This document shows positions 26,200 to 34,984 of a DNA stretch of 64,000 nucleotides, one piece after another. The DNA is from Yoonia sp. (lineage in GTDB: Bacteria > Pseudomonadota > Alphaproteobacteria > Rhodobacterales > Rhodobacteraceae). The notes beneath the pieces were generated by a model. The model was given only the letters and a program-made list of their open reading frames with translations, had not been told where the DNA came from and ran no database searches. How positions within the stretch are numbered: position 1 is the stretch's first letter; each line of letters begins with the position of its first letter. The translations under genes were made by a program, and so were the position numbers. The stretch is from positions 496,001 to 560,000 of the forward strand of contig NZ_JAGYJK010000018.1 of assembly GCF_018402175.1 (NCBI RefSeq). Direction: 5' to 3'.

Positions 26200-27363
26200 A
26201 TGCCAGTCATCACCACCATCGCCGACCTGAAACGTCTGCACAAACGGCGCACGCCCAAGATGTTCTATGACTACGCCGAAAGCGGGTCATGGACCGAACA
26301 GACATTCCGCGAAAACACGTCCGATTTCGACCTGATCCGCCTGCGCCAGCGAATCGCGGTGGATATGACCAACCGCACCACGCAAAGCCAGATGATCGGG
26401 CAGGATGTGGCAATGCCCGTGGCGCTTGCCCCTGTCGGGCTGACCGGCATGCAATCCGCCGATGGCGAGATCAAGGCAGCCAAGGCGGCCGAGAAATTCG
26501 GCGTGCCCTTTACCCTGTCCACCATGTCGATCTGTTCGATCGAGGATGTGGCCGAAAACACCACCAAACCGTTCTGGTTTCAGGTCTATACCCTGAAAGA
26601 CGATGATTTCATGCAGCGCCTTTTCGACCGCGCGCGCGCGGCGGGCTGTTCGGCCATCGTTATCACGCTTGATCTGCAAATCCTTGGCCAGCGGCACAAG
26701 GATCTCAAAAACGGCCTGTCCGCGCCGCCGAAATTCACACTCGCCAGCATGGCCGACCTTGCCACCAAATGGGGCTGGGGGATCGAGATGCTGCAAACCA
26801 AACGCCGGTTCTTCGGCAATATCGTGGGCCATGCCAAGGGCGTGTCGGACCCGTCTTCACTGTCATCCTGGACGGCCGAGGCGTTTGACCACGCGCTGGA
26901 TTGGGACCGCGTCGCGCAGCTGATGAAAATGTGGGGTGGCAAGGTTATCCTGAAGGGCATCCTTGACGCTGATGACGCGCGCAAGGCGGCAGCACTGGGT
27001 GCGGATGCGATCATCGTGTCCAACCATGGTGGGCGCCAGTTGGATGGCGCACTGTCGTCGATCCGCGCGCTGCCTGCGATTCTGGACGCGGTGGGCGACA
27101 AGGTCGAAGTGCATTTCGACAGCGGCATCCGGTCGGGGCAGGATGTGCTGAAGGCTTTGGCGCTTGGCGCGAAAGGCACCTATATCGGGCGCGCCTATGT
27201 CAACGGGCTGGGGGCAATGGGCGAGGCCGGCGTGACCCGCGCGCTAGAGGTGATTCACAAGGAACTAGACACAACCATGGCGCTGTGCGGACGGCGCGAC
27301 ATCCGCACCGTGGACCGCGATATTTTGTTGGTGCCGAAGGATTTCGAAGGCAGTTGGCAGTAA
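26200..27363 (+). CDS. lldD: FMN-dependent alpha-hydroxy-acid dehydrogenase (LldD-like)
   Basis: 387-aa TIM-barrel flavoenzyme of the glycolate oxidase/L-lactate dehydrogenase family. Seen: MFYDYAESGSWTEQTFREN (start of the barrel), VALAPVGLTGMQ, FQVYTLKDDDF, the catalytic His-Arg in IIVSNHGGRQLDGALSS, and the FMN phosphate site VHFDSGIRSGQDVLKALALG. It most likely oxidises L-lactate to pyruvate with electrons passed to quinone; other 2-hydroxy acids are possible. It is co-directional with trpA after a 57-bp gap. Confidence 0.9.
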   Translation: MPVITTIADLKRLHKRRTPKMFYDYAESGSWTEQTFRENTSDFDLIRLRQRIAVDMTNRTTQSQMIGQDVAMPVALAPVGLTGMQSADGEIKAAKAAEKFGVPFTLSTMSICSIEDVAENTTKPFWFQVYTLKDDDFMQRLFDRARAAGCSAIVITLDLQILGQRHKDLKNGLSAPPKFTLASMADLATKWGWGIEMLQTKRRFFGNIVGHAKGVSDPSSLSSWTAEAFDHALDWDRVAQLMKMWGGKVILKGILDADDARKAAALGADAIIVSNHGGRQLDGALSSIRALPAILDAVGDKVEVHFDSGIRSGQDVLKALALGAKGTYIGRAYVNGLGAMGEAGVTRALEVIHKELDTTMALCGRRDIRTVDRDILLVPKDFEGSWQ

Positions 27364-27368
27364 CCAGT

Positions 27369-27482
27369 GTGACAGACCGTGGGGATTTTGCATCGCTCTG
27401 CGGTTTTCTGCGCCGGGCCAATGATGATTTGATTGACCAACGTTTAAAGTCGATTATGGGTGTGCGTGATCGCTGGCGCTGA
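27369..27482 (+). CDS. Possible small ORF (37 aa), uncertain
   Basis: A GTG-initiated frame 5 bp after lldD encodes a charged peptide starting VTDRGDFASLCGFLRRA and ending MGVRDRWR. The composition looks protein-like (balanced acidic/basic residues, no runs), but there is no ribosome site and no recognised family. It could equally be untranslated sequence between lldD and the next gene. Confidence 0.25.
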   Translation: MTDRGDFASLCGFLRRANDDLIDQRLKSIMGVRDRWR

Positions 27483-27532
27483 CCTGTTGGCGCCGGTCGT
27501 CAGATCGCAAACCAGAAATTAGGAAAATTCAG

Positions 27533-27733
27533 ATGCGTATGACCAACGTTCTTGCAACAGCCGCTGCTGTCGCCGCCCTCTCCACCACAGCTTTCGCTGG
27601 TGGCATGTCCCCAGAAGTGATGGAAGCACCTGTCGCTGTTGTCGAAGCAGCACCTGCTGGTTCGTCCGCAAACTCGACCTTCATCGTTGTGGGCGTTCTC
27701 GCCGCGCTGCTGATCGCTGCTGCTGCCGACTAA
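27533..27733 (+). CDS. Small secreted/membrane protein, hypothetical
   Basis: 66 aa. A signal peptide (NVLATAAAVAALSTTAFA) is followed by a short acidic/Pro/Val stretch (GGMSPEVMEAPVAVVEAAPA) and a C-terminal hydrophobic helix (FIVVGVLAALLIAAAA) ending in Asp. Proteins with this exact layout are common and abundant-looking in Rhodobacteraceae, but no function is known to me. It has an AGGA ribosome site, its own terminator and codon use typical of well-expressed genes. Confidence 0.8.
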   Translation: MRMTNVLATAAAVAALSTTAFAGGMSPEVMEAPVAVVEAAPAGSSANSTFIVVGVLAALLIAAAAD

Positions 27734-27762
27734 GCCGTTTCGGACTTCACCAAGTCCAATTG

Positions 27763-27794
27763 GGCCGCGCCAGATCACTCTGGCGTGGCCTTTT
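27763..27794 (+). terminator. Rho-independent terminator of the small secreted protein gene
   Basis: A 12-bp stem GGCCGCGCCAGA / TCTGGCGTGGCC (one G-T pair) with a TCAC loop is followed by TTTT, about 30 bp after the stop codon. Confidence 0.88.
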
Positions 27795-27870
27795 CGTTTC
27801 AGCTGCGCGGTTGCTGACGGCATATGTGCAAAGCAGCGGCCAGCCTGTTCGGCTAACGCCACGGGCCAGC

Positions 27871-29043
27871 TTACCCTTGATGTGGGGCAATGGCCGCTTG
27901 TGACACATGCGCTTTTTGCCGCGCCACCAGCAAGGCCAGCGGCAGGGTCGCCAACAGCAAAAGCGCGACGACCAGAAACGCGATGCGCAGGCCAAAGGCT
28001 TGGCTCATCAAACCCATCAAGGTGGGCGCGAAAAAGAACCCCGAAAAGCCGATCACGGCGGCCCGGCTGATCGCCTCGGTGCGCAGATGCGGCGGCACCA
28101 GCTTGCCCACCAGCGCCAGCCCCATCGGCCCGATGACCGAGACGCCCAGGCCCAGAATTCCAAAGCCCACATAGGCCCAGACCGGCGTTGGCGCGAGCGC
28201 GGCAATCACCGCCCCGCTGGCCGACAGGATCGACGCACCGATCAAGACATGCACCTCGCGCAGCCGTTCGGCGACGGCCTGTCCCGAAAACCGGCCAAAG
28301 GCCATCGTCAGACCCAGCATCGCAGGCCCCAGCGCGCCCTCGGCAGCCCCGCCGCCCAGCGTGCGTTCGACATGCAGCGCCGACCACGCCTCGACCGTGG
28401 CCTCGGACATGAAGGCGATCAGCACGATCCCACCGCACAAAAGGATCGGCCACAAAGGGTAACGGCCTGCATAGCCCTCCTCGGCTGTCACATAGGTCAC
28501 ATCCATCCGCACAAAGGGGATCAGGCACAGCGCGAAGACCGCGAAACCCGCAAAGACCGGCGCGGGCGGCATGCCGGCTTCGCGCGTGACACCCGCGATC
28601 AGGGCGGAACAGGCATAGGCGACCGAAAACATCGCGTGATTGGCGTTCATCAGCGGGCGTTTATGGGTGGCTTCCAATTCGCTGACACGCGCGTTCATCA
28701 CCACGTCCAGCAGGCCAGAGGCCAGCCCCACCAGCGCCATGGACGCCGCAAAGACCAGCGGATGCGTGATCTGCGACGGCAACAGCCAGGCAAAGGCCAG
28801 CGCCGCGATGGCCGCCTGCATCGACCGCGCGCCCAGCCAGCGGTCCAGCCTTGGTGCCAGCCACATCGCGGACACCAGCCCCGTCGCCGACCCCAAAAGC
28901 AAGGTGCCGAACAGCGCATCCGACGCCCCCAACTGCGCCTTGATCACCGGCACATGGGCGGCAAAACAGCCCCAGAAAATACCCACGACAACAAAGGCGA
29001 TGGCAGGTCGGCGGGACAGAATCAAGGCGCTGCGAATAGACAT
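27871..29043 (-). CDS. MFS transporter
   Basis: 390-aa integral membrane protein with about 12 hydrophobic helices. A loop 2-3 motif-like stretch (APRLDRWLGARSM) and repeated small-residue helices (LLLGSATGLVSAMWLA, GILGLGVSVIGPMGLALVG) are typical of the major facilitator superfamily, closest in feel to the YbjJ/fucose-permease-like group. The start is ATG 29043 (MSIRSALILSRRPA), at the end of the upstream frame that opens at 29079. The substrate is unknown. It is divergent from rplY. Confidence 0.85.
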   Translation of the reverse strand: MSIRSALILSRRPAIAFVVVGIFWGCFAAHVPVIKAQLGASDALFGTLLLGSATGLVSAMWLAPRLDRWLGARSMQAAIAALAFAWLLPSQITHPLVFAASMALVGLASGLLDVVMNARVSELEATHKRPLMNANHAMFSVAYACSALIAGVTREAGMPPAPVFAGFAVFALCLIPFVRMDVTYVTAEEGYAGRYPLWPILLCGGIVLIAFMSEATVEAWSALHVERTLGGGAAEGALGPAMLGLTMAFGRFSGQAVAERLREVHVLIGASILSASGAVIAALAPTPVWAYVGFGILGLGVSVIGPMGLALVGKLVPPHLRTEAISRAAVIGFSGFFFAPTLMGLMSQAFGLRIAFLVVALLLLATLPLALLVARQKAHVSQAAIAPHQG

Positions 29044-29254
29044 GACGCCATGGGTGGCGTGCAAACCGGTCCAAAGCAAGTTTCAAATCGCCACCCGTCG
29101 CGGCCCCACCCGTCACATGGGTCATGACCCATGCCACGCCCATGCCAAGGTCGGCAAAAACACCTTTTCAATCCGGCGAATTCCCCTTATAGGGCGGGCT
29201 TCATCGGGCTCGAACACCCTTGGAGGCGGGCCCCATTAGCAAAGGACTATGACT

Positions 29255-29869
29255 ATGGCCGGACAGATTCCTGATCTGAACGCCAAGGTACGCGCGGGGA
29301 CAGGCAAGGGGGCCGCCCGCCAAGCTCGTCGTGATGGCGACGTACCTGGCATTGTTTATGGTGGCGGCATTGACCCGCAATCCATTAACATCCCATTCAA
29401 CTATTTGCTGACGACCCTGCGCAAGGGCCGTTTCATGTCGACGCTGTTCAACCTCAAGGTCGAAGGCCAAGATGACGTGCGCGTGGTTTGCCGCGGCGTG
29501 CAGCGCGATGTGGTCAAGGATCTGCCGATCCACATCGACCTGATGCGCCTCAAGCGGACCAGCCGGGTGAACCTGTTCATCCCCGTTGAATTCATCAACG
29601 GCGACACCTGCCCCGGCATCAAGAAAGGCGGCGTTCTGACCGTCGTGCGCAACGAAGTCGAGATGGACGTGCTGGCGGGCGATATCCCCGATCACCTGAC
29701 CGTCGATCTGGCCAATGCCCAGATGGGCGACGTCATCCATATCAGCGACGTCACATTGCCCGAAGGCGCAAAGCCGGTGATCGACCGCAACTTTGTCATC
29801 GCCAATATTTCCGCGCCACGCGGACTGCTGGCAAGCACCGATGATGACGAGGCAACCGACGCCGCGTAA
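29255..29869 (+). CDS. rplY: 50S ribosomal protein L25/CTC family
   Basis: 204-aa long (CTC/TL5) form: an N-terminal 5S-rRNA-binding L25 domain ([20 protein letters not shown]) plus a C-terminal TL5 domain ending in an acidic tail. The ATG at 29255 is favoured over 29249 because the AAAGGA ribosome site lies 9 bases before it but only 3 before the earlier ATG. It is followed by a terminator and then pth, the usual rplY-pth order. Confidence 0.95.
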   Translation: MAGQIPDLNAKVRAGTGKGAARQARRDGDVPGIVYGGGIDPQSINIPFNYLLTTLRKGRFMSTLFNLKVEGQDDVRVVCRGVQRDVVKDLPIHIDLMRLKRTSRVNLFIPVEFINGDTCPGIKKGGVLTVVRNEVEMDVLAGDIPDHLTVDLANAQMGDVIHISDVTLPEGAKPVIDRNFVIANISAPRGLLASTDDDEATDAA

Positions 29870-29887
29870 CCGGCACGGATAGACGAC

Positions 29888-29917
29888 AAAAAGGGCATCC
29901 TGCGGGGTGCCCTTTTT
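29888..29917 (+). terminator. Rho-independent terminator of rplY
   Basis: A 10-bp stem AAAAAGGGCA / TGCCCTTTTT with a GC-rich 10-base loop, about 18 bp after the rplY stop. Its A-tract would also let it work on the opposite strand. pth, 47 bp further on, then needs its own promoter or read-through. Confidence 0.88.
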
Positions 29918-29964
29918 CATGCGGGGGTCTGGTGCGCCGCCCTGCCACCCACTAGGTTGTTCCC

Positions 29965-30642
29965 ATGAAACTGTTGATCGGTCTTGGCAATCCTGGCGCG
30001 AAATATGCGCAGAACCGGCATAACATCGGCTTTATGGCGATGGACCGGATTGCAGCCGATCACGGCTTTGCCCCATGGCGCGCCAAGTTTCAGGGCCAGC
30101 TGTCCGAAGGCCGGATCGGGTCCGACAAGGTCGCATTGCTGAAACCCGAAACCTTCATGAACCTGTCCGGCCAATCCGTGGGCGAGGCGATGCGCTATCT
30201 CAAGCTCACCCCCGCCGATCTGATCGTATTCCACGATGAAATCGACCTGGCACCCGGCAAGGTGCGGCTGAAAACCGGCGGTGGCCATGCGGGGCATAAC
30301 GGGCTGCGCTCGATCCATGCGCATATCGGGCCGGATTATGACCGCGTGCGGCTGGGCGTCGGGCATCCGGGGCACAAAGATGCGGTGCCCGGCTATGTGC
30401 TGCATGATTTCGCCAAGGCAGATCTTGACTGGCTCGACGATGAAATGCGCGGCATCAGCGACGGGATCGCCCATCTGGTCACAGGCGATGGCGCGCGTTT
30501 TCTGAATGCCATCGCGCTGCGCACCGCGCCGCCGCGATCCTCGACCAGCACGCCCAAAGCTGCCAAGTCCCCCGCGCCAGAACCGGACCCCGCACCCGAC
30601 ACCCGCAGCGCCATGGCGCGGCTGATGGATAAATTTCGGTGA
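29965..30642 (+). CDS. pth: Peptidyl-tRNA hydrolase
   Basis: 225 aa. Pth releases tRNA from peptidyl-tRNAs that drop off the ribosome. Active-site regions: GLGNPGAKYAQNRHNIGF (catalytic His), KPETFMNLSG (Asn), FHDEIDLAPGK (Asp) and GGGHAGHNGLRS (Asn). The C-terminal extension is Pro/Ala-rich (about residues 190-225), longer than in E. coli. It overlaps the next gene by 4 bases. Confidence 0.96.
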   Translation: MKLLIGLGNPGAKYAQNRHNIGFMAMDRIAADHGFAPWRAKFQGQLSEGRIGSDKVALLKPETFMNLSGQSVGEAMRYLKLTPADLIVFHDEIDLAPGKVRLKTGGGHAGHNGLRSIHAHIGPDYDRVRLGVGHPGHKDAVPGYVLHDFAKADLDWLDDEMRGISDGIAHLVTGDGARFLNAIALRTAPPRSSTSTPKAAKSPAPEPDPAPDTRSAMARLMDKFR

Positions 30643-31688
30643 CAGTGACCGCGATCCGCGCGGCCTTCACCGCGCAAGCGGCGGCCTGCGCCAGCCTCGG
30701 CTCGCCCTTCATGGCACAGCTGATGCGGCTTTGCGCAACGCAGGACTGGCCCGCGGGGGCTGTGACCACCCGCATTCACGGCTGGACCGGCGATCTGGGG
30801 CCAAGCGGACAATCGGTGCCGTTGCGGCTGGCGGGTGCCTTGCATGCGCTGCAGCTGCAAGGTCATGCAAGGCTGACGCCAGTCTATCCGCCACATTCCA
30901 GCGATGATGCGGCACTCTGGGCGGCAGTGGCGGATGTGCTGGTCAGCGAACAGGCCGCCATCCTGCGCTGGCTCGATAGCCCGCCACAAACCAACGAGGT
31001 GCGACGGTCTGCCGTGCTGATCGCGCTTGGCCATTGGCTGGCGGATCGTTTCGCCCTGCCGCTGCGGTGCAGCGAATTGGGGGCCAGCGCGGGGCTGAAC
31101 CTGCAATGGGACGATTATGCGCTGGCACTGGGCGGACAGGTCTTCGGCCCCGCCACCCCTGCCTTGACGCTCAGCCCCGACTGGACCGGCGCCCTGCCGC
31201 CCGACACGCGGCCACAGGTGACGGCGCGCGCAGGCGTCGATCTGACGCCGCTTGATCCCCATGCAGCAGACGACGCGCTGCGCTTGCATGCCTATCTCTG
31301 GCCGGATCAGCCAGACCGCAAGGCGCTGACGCAGGCCGCAATCGCCACAGCACGCACCACCGTTGCCAAGGGCGATGCCATCGACTGGCTGGCAGGACAG
31401 CTTGACCATCAGCAGGGTCAGACCCATCTGATCTATACAACGATTGCGTGGCAATATTTCCCCGCAGCGGCGCAAGACCGGGGGACAGCCATGATCAGCG
31501 CGGCAGGCAGAACAGCACACGATGACGCGCCATTGGCATGGTTCGGGATGGAACCGGATGGCGCGGGCCCGGGTGCGGCGCTGACACTGCGGCTCTGGCC
31601 CGGCGACTTGACCTTTGCCTTGGGGCGCGCAGATTTTCACGGACGCTGGGTGCAATGGGCCCCCGTCCAAATCAATCAGAAAGACTGA
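30639..31688 (+). CDS. DUF2332 family protein
   Basis: 349 aa, starting with GTG inside the pth stop. It matches the DUF2332 pattern: FTAQAAACASLGSPFMAQLM, LRLAGALHALQLQGHARL, LRCSELGASAGLNLQWDDY (a methyltransferase-like glycine motif) and IYTTIAWQYF. The function is unknown; the ELGASAGLNL segment hints at a Rossmann-like methyltransferase fold, which is inference. It is translationally coupled to pth. Confidence 0.82.
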   Translation: MTVTAIRAAFTAQAAACASLGSPFMAQLMRLCATQDWPAGAVTTRIHGWTGDLGPSGQSVPLRLAGALHALQLQGHARLTPVYPPHSSDDAALWAAVADVLVSEQAAILRWLDSPPQTNEVRRSAVLIALGHWLADRFALPLRCSELGASAGLNLQWDDYALALGGQVFGPATPALTLSPDWTGALPPDTRPQVTARAGVDLTPLDPHAADDALRLHAYLWPDQPDRKALTQAAIATARTTVAKGDAIDWLAGQLDHQQGQTHLIYTTIAWQYFPAAAQDRGTAMISAAGRTAHDDAPLAWFGMEPDGAGPGAALTLRLWPGDLTFALGRADFHGRWVQWAPVQINQKD

Positions 31689-31692
31689 CCCT

Positions 31693-32070
31693 ATGGAAAA
31701 AGACCCGTCCTTTAACGTCCTCGGCAGCGCGCTTGCCACCTGTTCGACAGCCCCCATGACCGGCTTTTTCCGCAACGGGACCTGCGACACCTGTGCCGCC
31801 GACAACGGCAGCCACACGGTCTGCGCGGTGATGACAGCCGAATTTCTGGCGTTTTCGAAATATGTCGGGAACGACCTGTCCACGCCGCGCCCCGAATTCG
31901 GCTTTGCGGGGCTGAAGGCGGGCGATGGCTGGTGCCTGTGCGCGGGGCGGTTCCTGCAGGCGCACGAGGAAGGCTGCGCCCCGCAGGTCAACCTGCACGC
32001 CACCCATGTGCGCGCGCTGGATATCGTGCCGATCGACGTACTGCGCCAACACGCGCTGCCCTTCGACTAA
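31693..32070 (+). CDS. DUF2237 family protein
   Basis: 125 aa. Family hallmarks are NVLGSALATCSTAPMTGFFR, a run of conserved Cys/Gly (GTCDTCAADNGSHTVCAVM), a GDGWCLCAGRF segment and the C-terminal HATHVRALDIVP. The many conserved cysteines suggest metal binding or redox, but no function is established. It starts 4 bp after the DUF2332 gene in the same unit. Confidence 0.88.
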   Translation: MEKDPSFNVLGSALATCSTAPMTGFFRNGTCDTCAADNGSHTVCAVMTAEFLAFSKYVGNDLSTPRPEFGFAGLKAGDGWCLCAGRFLQAHEEGCAPQVNLHATHVRALDIVPIDVLRQHALPFD

Positions 32071-32074
32071 ACCC

Positions 32075-32108
32075 GCATCTTCCGAGCATAAATATCCCCG
32101 CCGGAGGC
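32075..32108 (+). repeat. Dispersed intergenic repeat, box R2 (copy C)
   Basis: GCATCTTCCGAGCATAAATA followed by TCCCCGCCGGAGGC, 4 bp after the DUF2237 stop. It is nearly identical to copies at 19122, 39520 and 62788. Its 3' end forms part of the hairpin at 32100-32130. Confidence 0.85.
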
Positions 32109-32130
32109 AAAAAGTTTTTCTGCCACCGGC
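32100..32130. terminator. Two-way terminator between DUF2237 gene and trpB
   Basis: An imperfect inverted repeat, GCCGG-a-GGCA-AAAAA / TTTTT-c-TGCC-a-CCGGC, lies between two convergent genes. A-tract and T-tract flank the apex, so it could terminate on both strands. It borrows the last bases of the R2 repeat. Confidence 0.6.
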
Positions 32131-32136
32131 GCGGCT

Positions 32137-33363
32137 TTACGCCTTCATATCGAACCCGAGATGCTTGGCCACGGTAAAGATATCCTTGTCGCCGCGCCCA
32201 CACATATTCATCACCAGCAGATGATCGGCAGGCAATTCGGGCGCGATCTTCATCACATGGGCCAGCGCATGGGATGGTTCCAGCGCGGGAATGATCCCTT
32301 CCAGCGCACAGCTCAGCTGGAACGCCTCTAACGCTTCGACATCGGTGATGGATACATATTTGGCGCGGCCAATGTCATGCAACCAGGCATGTTCCGGCCC
32401 AATGCCGGGATAATCCAGACCGGCGGAAATCGAGAAACCTTCGAAAATCTGGCCCACATCATCCTGCAACAGATAGGTGCGGTTGCCATGCAGCACGCCG
32501 GGGCGGCCACCGGTCAGGGATGCGCAATGTTCCATCTTGTCATTGACGCCTTTGCCACCGGCCTCGACCCCGATGATATTGACATCCTTGTCATCCAGAA
32601 ACGGATAAAACAGCCCCATCGCATTCGATCCGCCACCGATGGCCGCGATCAGCGTGTCGGGCAAACGGCCCTCGGCCTCTTGCATCTGGACCTTGGTTTC
32701 CTGCCCGATGATGGCCTGAAAATCACGGACCATCGCGGGGTAAGGATGCGGGCCTGCCACCGTGCCGATGCAATAGAACGTATCGCGCACATTGGTCACC
32801 CAATCGCGCAAGGCATCGTTCATCGCATCCTTGAGCGTGCCACGGCCGGATGTGACCGGCACAACCTCTGCGCCCAGCAGGCGCATGCGGAACACATTGG
32901 GTGCCTGCCGTTCGACATCATGCGCGCCCATATAGACCACGCATTTCAACCCGAATTTCGCACAGACCGTCGCTGTCGCCACCCCGTGCTGGCCCGCGCC
33001 GGTTTCGGCGATGATCCGGCTTTTGCCCATGCGGCGGGCAAGGATGATCTGGCCCAGCACATTGTTGATCTTATGCGCGCCGGTGTGGTTCAGCTCGTCA
33101 CGTTTCATATAGATCTTGGCCCCGCCCAGATGGGCTGTCAGCCGTTCGGCATGATACAGCGGGCTGGGACGGCCCACATAATGGGTCCACAGATGATGCA
33201 TTTCCGCCCAAAAGGTCGGGTCGGTCTTGGCATGTTCATATTGTTCTTCCAGCTCCAGGATCAGCGGCATCAGGGTCTCAGAGACGAAACGCCCGCCGAA
33301 CTGGCCGAACCGGCCTTTTTCGTCGGGGCCGGTCATAAAGCTGTTGAAAAGATCGTTTGCCAT
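32137..33363 (-). CDS. trpB: Tryptophan synthase beta chain
   Basis: 408-aa PLP enzyme that joins indole and serine to make tryptophan. The PLP lysine is in [15 protein letters not shown]; the phosphate loop is [33 protein letters not shown] is also conserved. Length and ends are normal. It follows trpF on the same strand with a 60-bp gap. trpA is about 6 kb away on the other strand. Confidence 0.97.
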   Translation of the reverse strand: MANDLFNSFMTGPDEKGRFGQFGGRFVSETLMPLILELEEQYEHAKTDPTFWAEMHHLWTHYVGRPSPLYHAERLTAHLGGAKIYMKRDELNHTGAHKINNVLGQIILARRMGKSRIIAETGAGQHGVATATVCAKFGLKCVVYMGAHDVERQAPNVFRMRLLGAEVVPVTSGRGTLKDAMNDALRDWVTNVRDTFYCIGTVAGPHPYPAMVRDFQAIIGQETKVQMQEAEGRLPDTLIAAIGGGSNAMGLFYPFLDDKDVNIIGVEAGGKGVNDKMEHCASLTGGRPGVLHGNRTYLLQDDVGQIFEGFSISAGLDYPGIGPEHAWLHDIGRAKYVSITDVEALEAFQLSCALEGIIPALEPSHALAHVMKIAPELPADHLLVMNMCGRGDKDIFTVAKHLGFDMKA

Positions 33364-33423
33364 TGCGCACCTGCTGTATTGGGTCGGGACAGACCTAACG
33401 TCCCTTAAAGGAATCGTAAACGC

Positions 33424-34065
33424 CTAACGCAAGGCGGCACAAAAGGCCGCAATCAGCGCCGCATCCTTGACGCCCGGCGCGGATTCGACGCCAGAGGACA
33501 CATCGACCTGCCCCGCGCCGGTCAGCGCCACCGCCTGCGCCACATTGGCAGGGGTCAGACCACCCGCCAGCATCCACGGCACCGGCCAGCGCCGCCCCGC
33601 GATCAACCGCCAGTCAAAGGACAGCCCATTGCCCCCCGGCAGATCGGCCCCTTTGGGCGGCTTGGCATCGACCAGCAACTGGTCGGCCACCTGCGCATAG
33701 ATATCCAGCGCCGCCAGATCATCCGGCCCCGCCACGCCCACCGCCTTCATCACCGGCAGGCCGTAACGCGCCTTGACCGCAGTCACACGGGCGGGCGTCT
33801 CTGCCCCATGCAATTGCAGGATATCGACCGGCACCTGCGCCAGCAGCGCATCGAGCTGGGCGTCATCGGCATCGACGACCAATGCCACCTTGGCCACACC
33901 GGCCGGCACCATGGCGGCAAGCGCGGCAGCCTGCGCCAATGTCACGTTGCGCGGGGATTTTTCAAAAAACACCAGCCCGACATAGGCCGCGCCCGCCTGC
34001 ACCGCAGCATCCAGCATCGCCGCATCGCGCAGCCCGCAAATCTTGACCCGTGTCGGCAATGCCAT
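33424..34065 (-). CDS. trpF: Phosphoribosylanthranilate isomerase
   Basis: 213-aa TIM barrel. Seen: [15 protein letters not shown] (catalytic Cys), [61 protein letters not shown] and [14 protein letters not shown]. It catalyses the Amadori rearrangement of PRA to CdRP. It abuts lapA (1-bp overlap) and precedes trpB, the ihfB-lapA-trpF-trpB order shared by many Rhodobacterales. Confidence 0.96.
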   Translation of the reverse strand: MALPTRVKICGLRDAAMLDAAVQAGAAYVGLVFFEKSPRNVTLAQAAALAAMVPAGVAKVALVVDADDAQLDALLAQVPVDILQLHGAETPARVTAVKARYGLPVMKAVGVAGPDDLAALDIYAQVADQLLVDAKPPKGADLPGGNGLSFDWRLIAGRRWPVPWMLAGGLTPANVAQAVALTGAGQVDVSSGVESAPGVKDAALIAAFCAALR

Positions 34066-34421
34066 CAGCGCGTATTTTCCAGCAGCGCCAGCACATCATC
34101 ATCCGATTTCGCCCCGACAGAATCCCTGCGCATCTGCTGCAATTCCTGCCGCAGCGCCGCAACCTCGCGCGATTTGGCGCGGCCATCAGCGCGGATGCGG
34201 TATTCGCGCAGCCATTCCCACAAGAACCCGATGGCCAGACCCGCCCCGACACCGATAAAGATCACCACAAACAAAGGCAGCGTCACATCAGGCGACAGGC
34301 CCAACAGATCGCTCAGCCAGACGGGCATGGCGCGCAGGGTCACAGGGTCGCGGTTAGCCAGCCCGATCAGGATCAGGCATAGCGCGACAACGGCCCAAAA
34401 GGCATAGCGAATAGTCTTCAT
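34065..34421 (-). CDS. lapA: LapA-domain membrane protein
   Basis: 118 aa. Two transmembrane segments (about 5-23 and 45-68) are followed by a cytosolic coiled-coil tail ([16 protein letters not shown]). It matches LapA/DUF1049, a partner of LapB in control of LPS synthesis in E. coli. In this order the family is linked to ihfB and trpF. The functional transfer from E. coli is inference. Confidence 0.8.
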   Translation of the reverse strand: MKTIRYAFWAVVALCLILIGLANRDPVTLRAMPVWLSDLLGLSPDVTLPLFVVIFIGVGAGLAIGFLWEWLREYRIRADGRAKSREVAALRQELQQMRRDSVGAKSDDDVLALLENTR

Positions 34422-34430
34422 AAGACCCTC

Positions 34431-34712
34431 TTACAGCCCGTTCAGCCGGTCGCGCAACAATTTGCCCGTCTTGAAGAACGGCACATGTTTTTCATCAACC
34501 TCGACCGCCTCGCCGGTGCGGGGGTTGCGGCCCAGACGCGGGTCGCGCTTTTTCACCGAGAACGCGCCAAAGCCACGCAATTCAACGCGGTTGCCCTGCG
34601 CCATCGCATCGGTGATCCTGTCGAAGATGGTGTTCACGATCTTTTCGACATCCCGCTGGTACAGGTGCGGATTTTCGTCGGCAATTTTCTGGATCAGTTC
34701 CGAACGGATCAT
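34431..34712 (-). CDS. ihfB: Integration host factor subunit beta
   Basis: 93-aa HU/IHF DNA-bending protein. Seen: [37 protein letters not shown] and the DNA-intercalating loop [12 protein letters not shown], which carries the conserved Pro. The start at 34712 is fixed by family length; an upstream extension to 34943 would run through the promoter. It is the first gene of the ihfB-lapA-trpF-trpB run. Confidence 0.96.
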   Translation of the reverse strand: MIRSELIQKIADENPHLYQRDVEKIVNTIFDRITDAMAQGNRVELRGFGAFSVKKRDPRLGRNPRTGEAVEVDEKHVPFFKTGKLLRDRLNGL

Positions 34713-34929
34713 GGCAGCATCCTTTGGTTTGGCAATACGCGGGCAGACGCGATCCGGCAAACTATAGAAACAAAGACCCGATACGGAAAGCATGGCTTTC
34801 ACAGCTTTTGCAGTTTTTTGCCGCAAAGCGCCTGAATTTACAGGGAAGTTTGGCAATTTTTCGCCAGAACGGCGCAAACCCGTGGTGCCGCAGCGCGCCA
34901 GCCCACACCGATTCGCAGCCTGCACAAAC

Positions 34930-34960
34930 AAAAACCCCGCCACAATCGCGTGTGGCGGGG
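34930..34960 (-). terminator. Rho-independent terminator of rpsA
   Basis: On the minus strand a perfect 10-bp stem CCCCGCCACA / TGTGGCGGGG with a 6-base loop is followed by TTTTTG, about 25 bp after the rpsA stop. Confidence 0.92.
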
Positions 34961-34984
34961 CTGATTTGAACGGTCGAAACCGGG

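Noticed and set aside
27907-29127. A 406-codon open frame on the plus strand, rich in Arg/His/Gln
   Set aside because: It is the antisense shadow of the MFS transporter; the composition is not protein-like.
30393-32003. A 536-codon minus-strand frame opposite pth and the DUF genes
   Set aside because: pth, DUF2332 and DUF2237 are all well supported on the plus strand; the antisense frame has no motifs.
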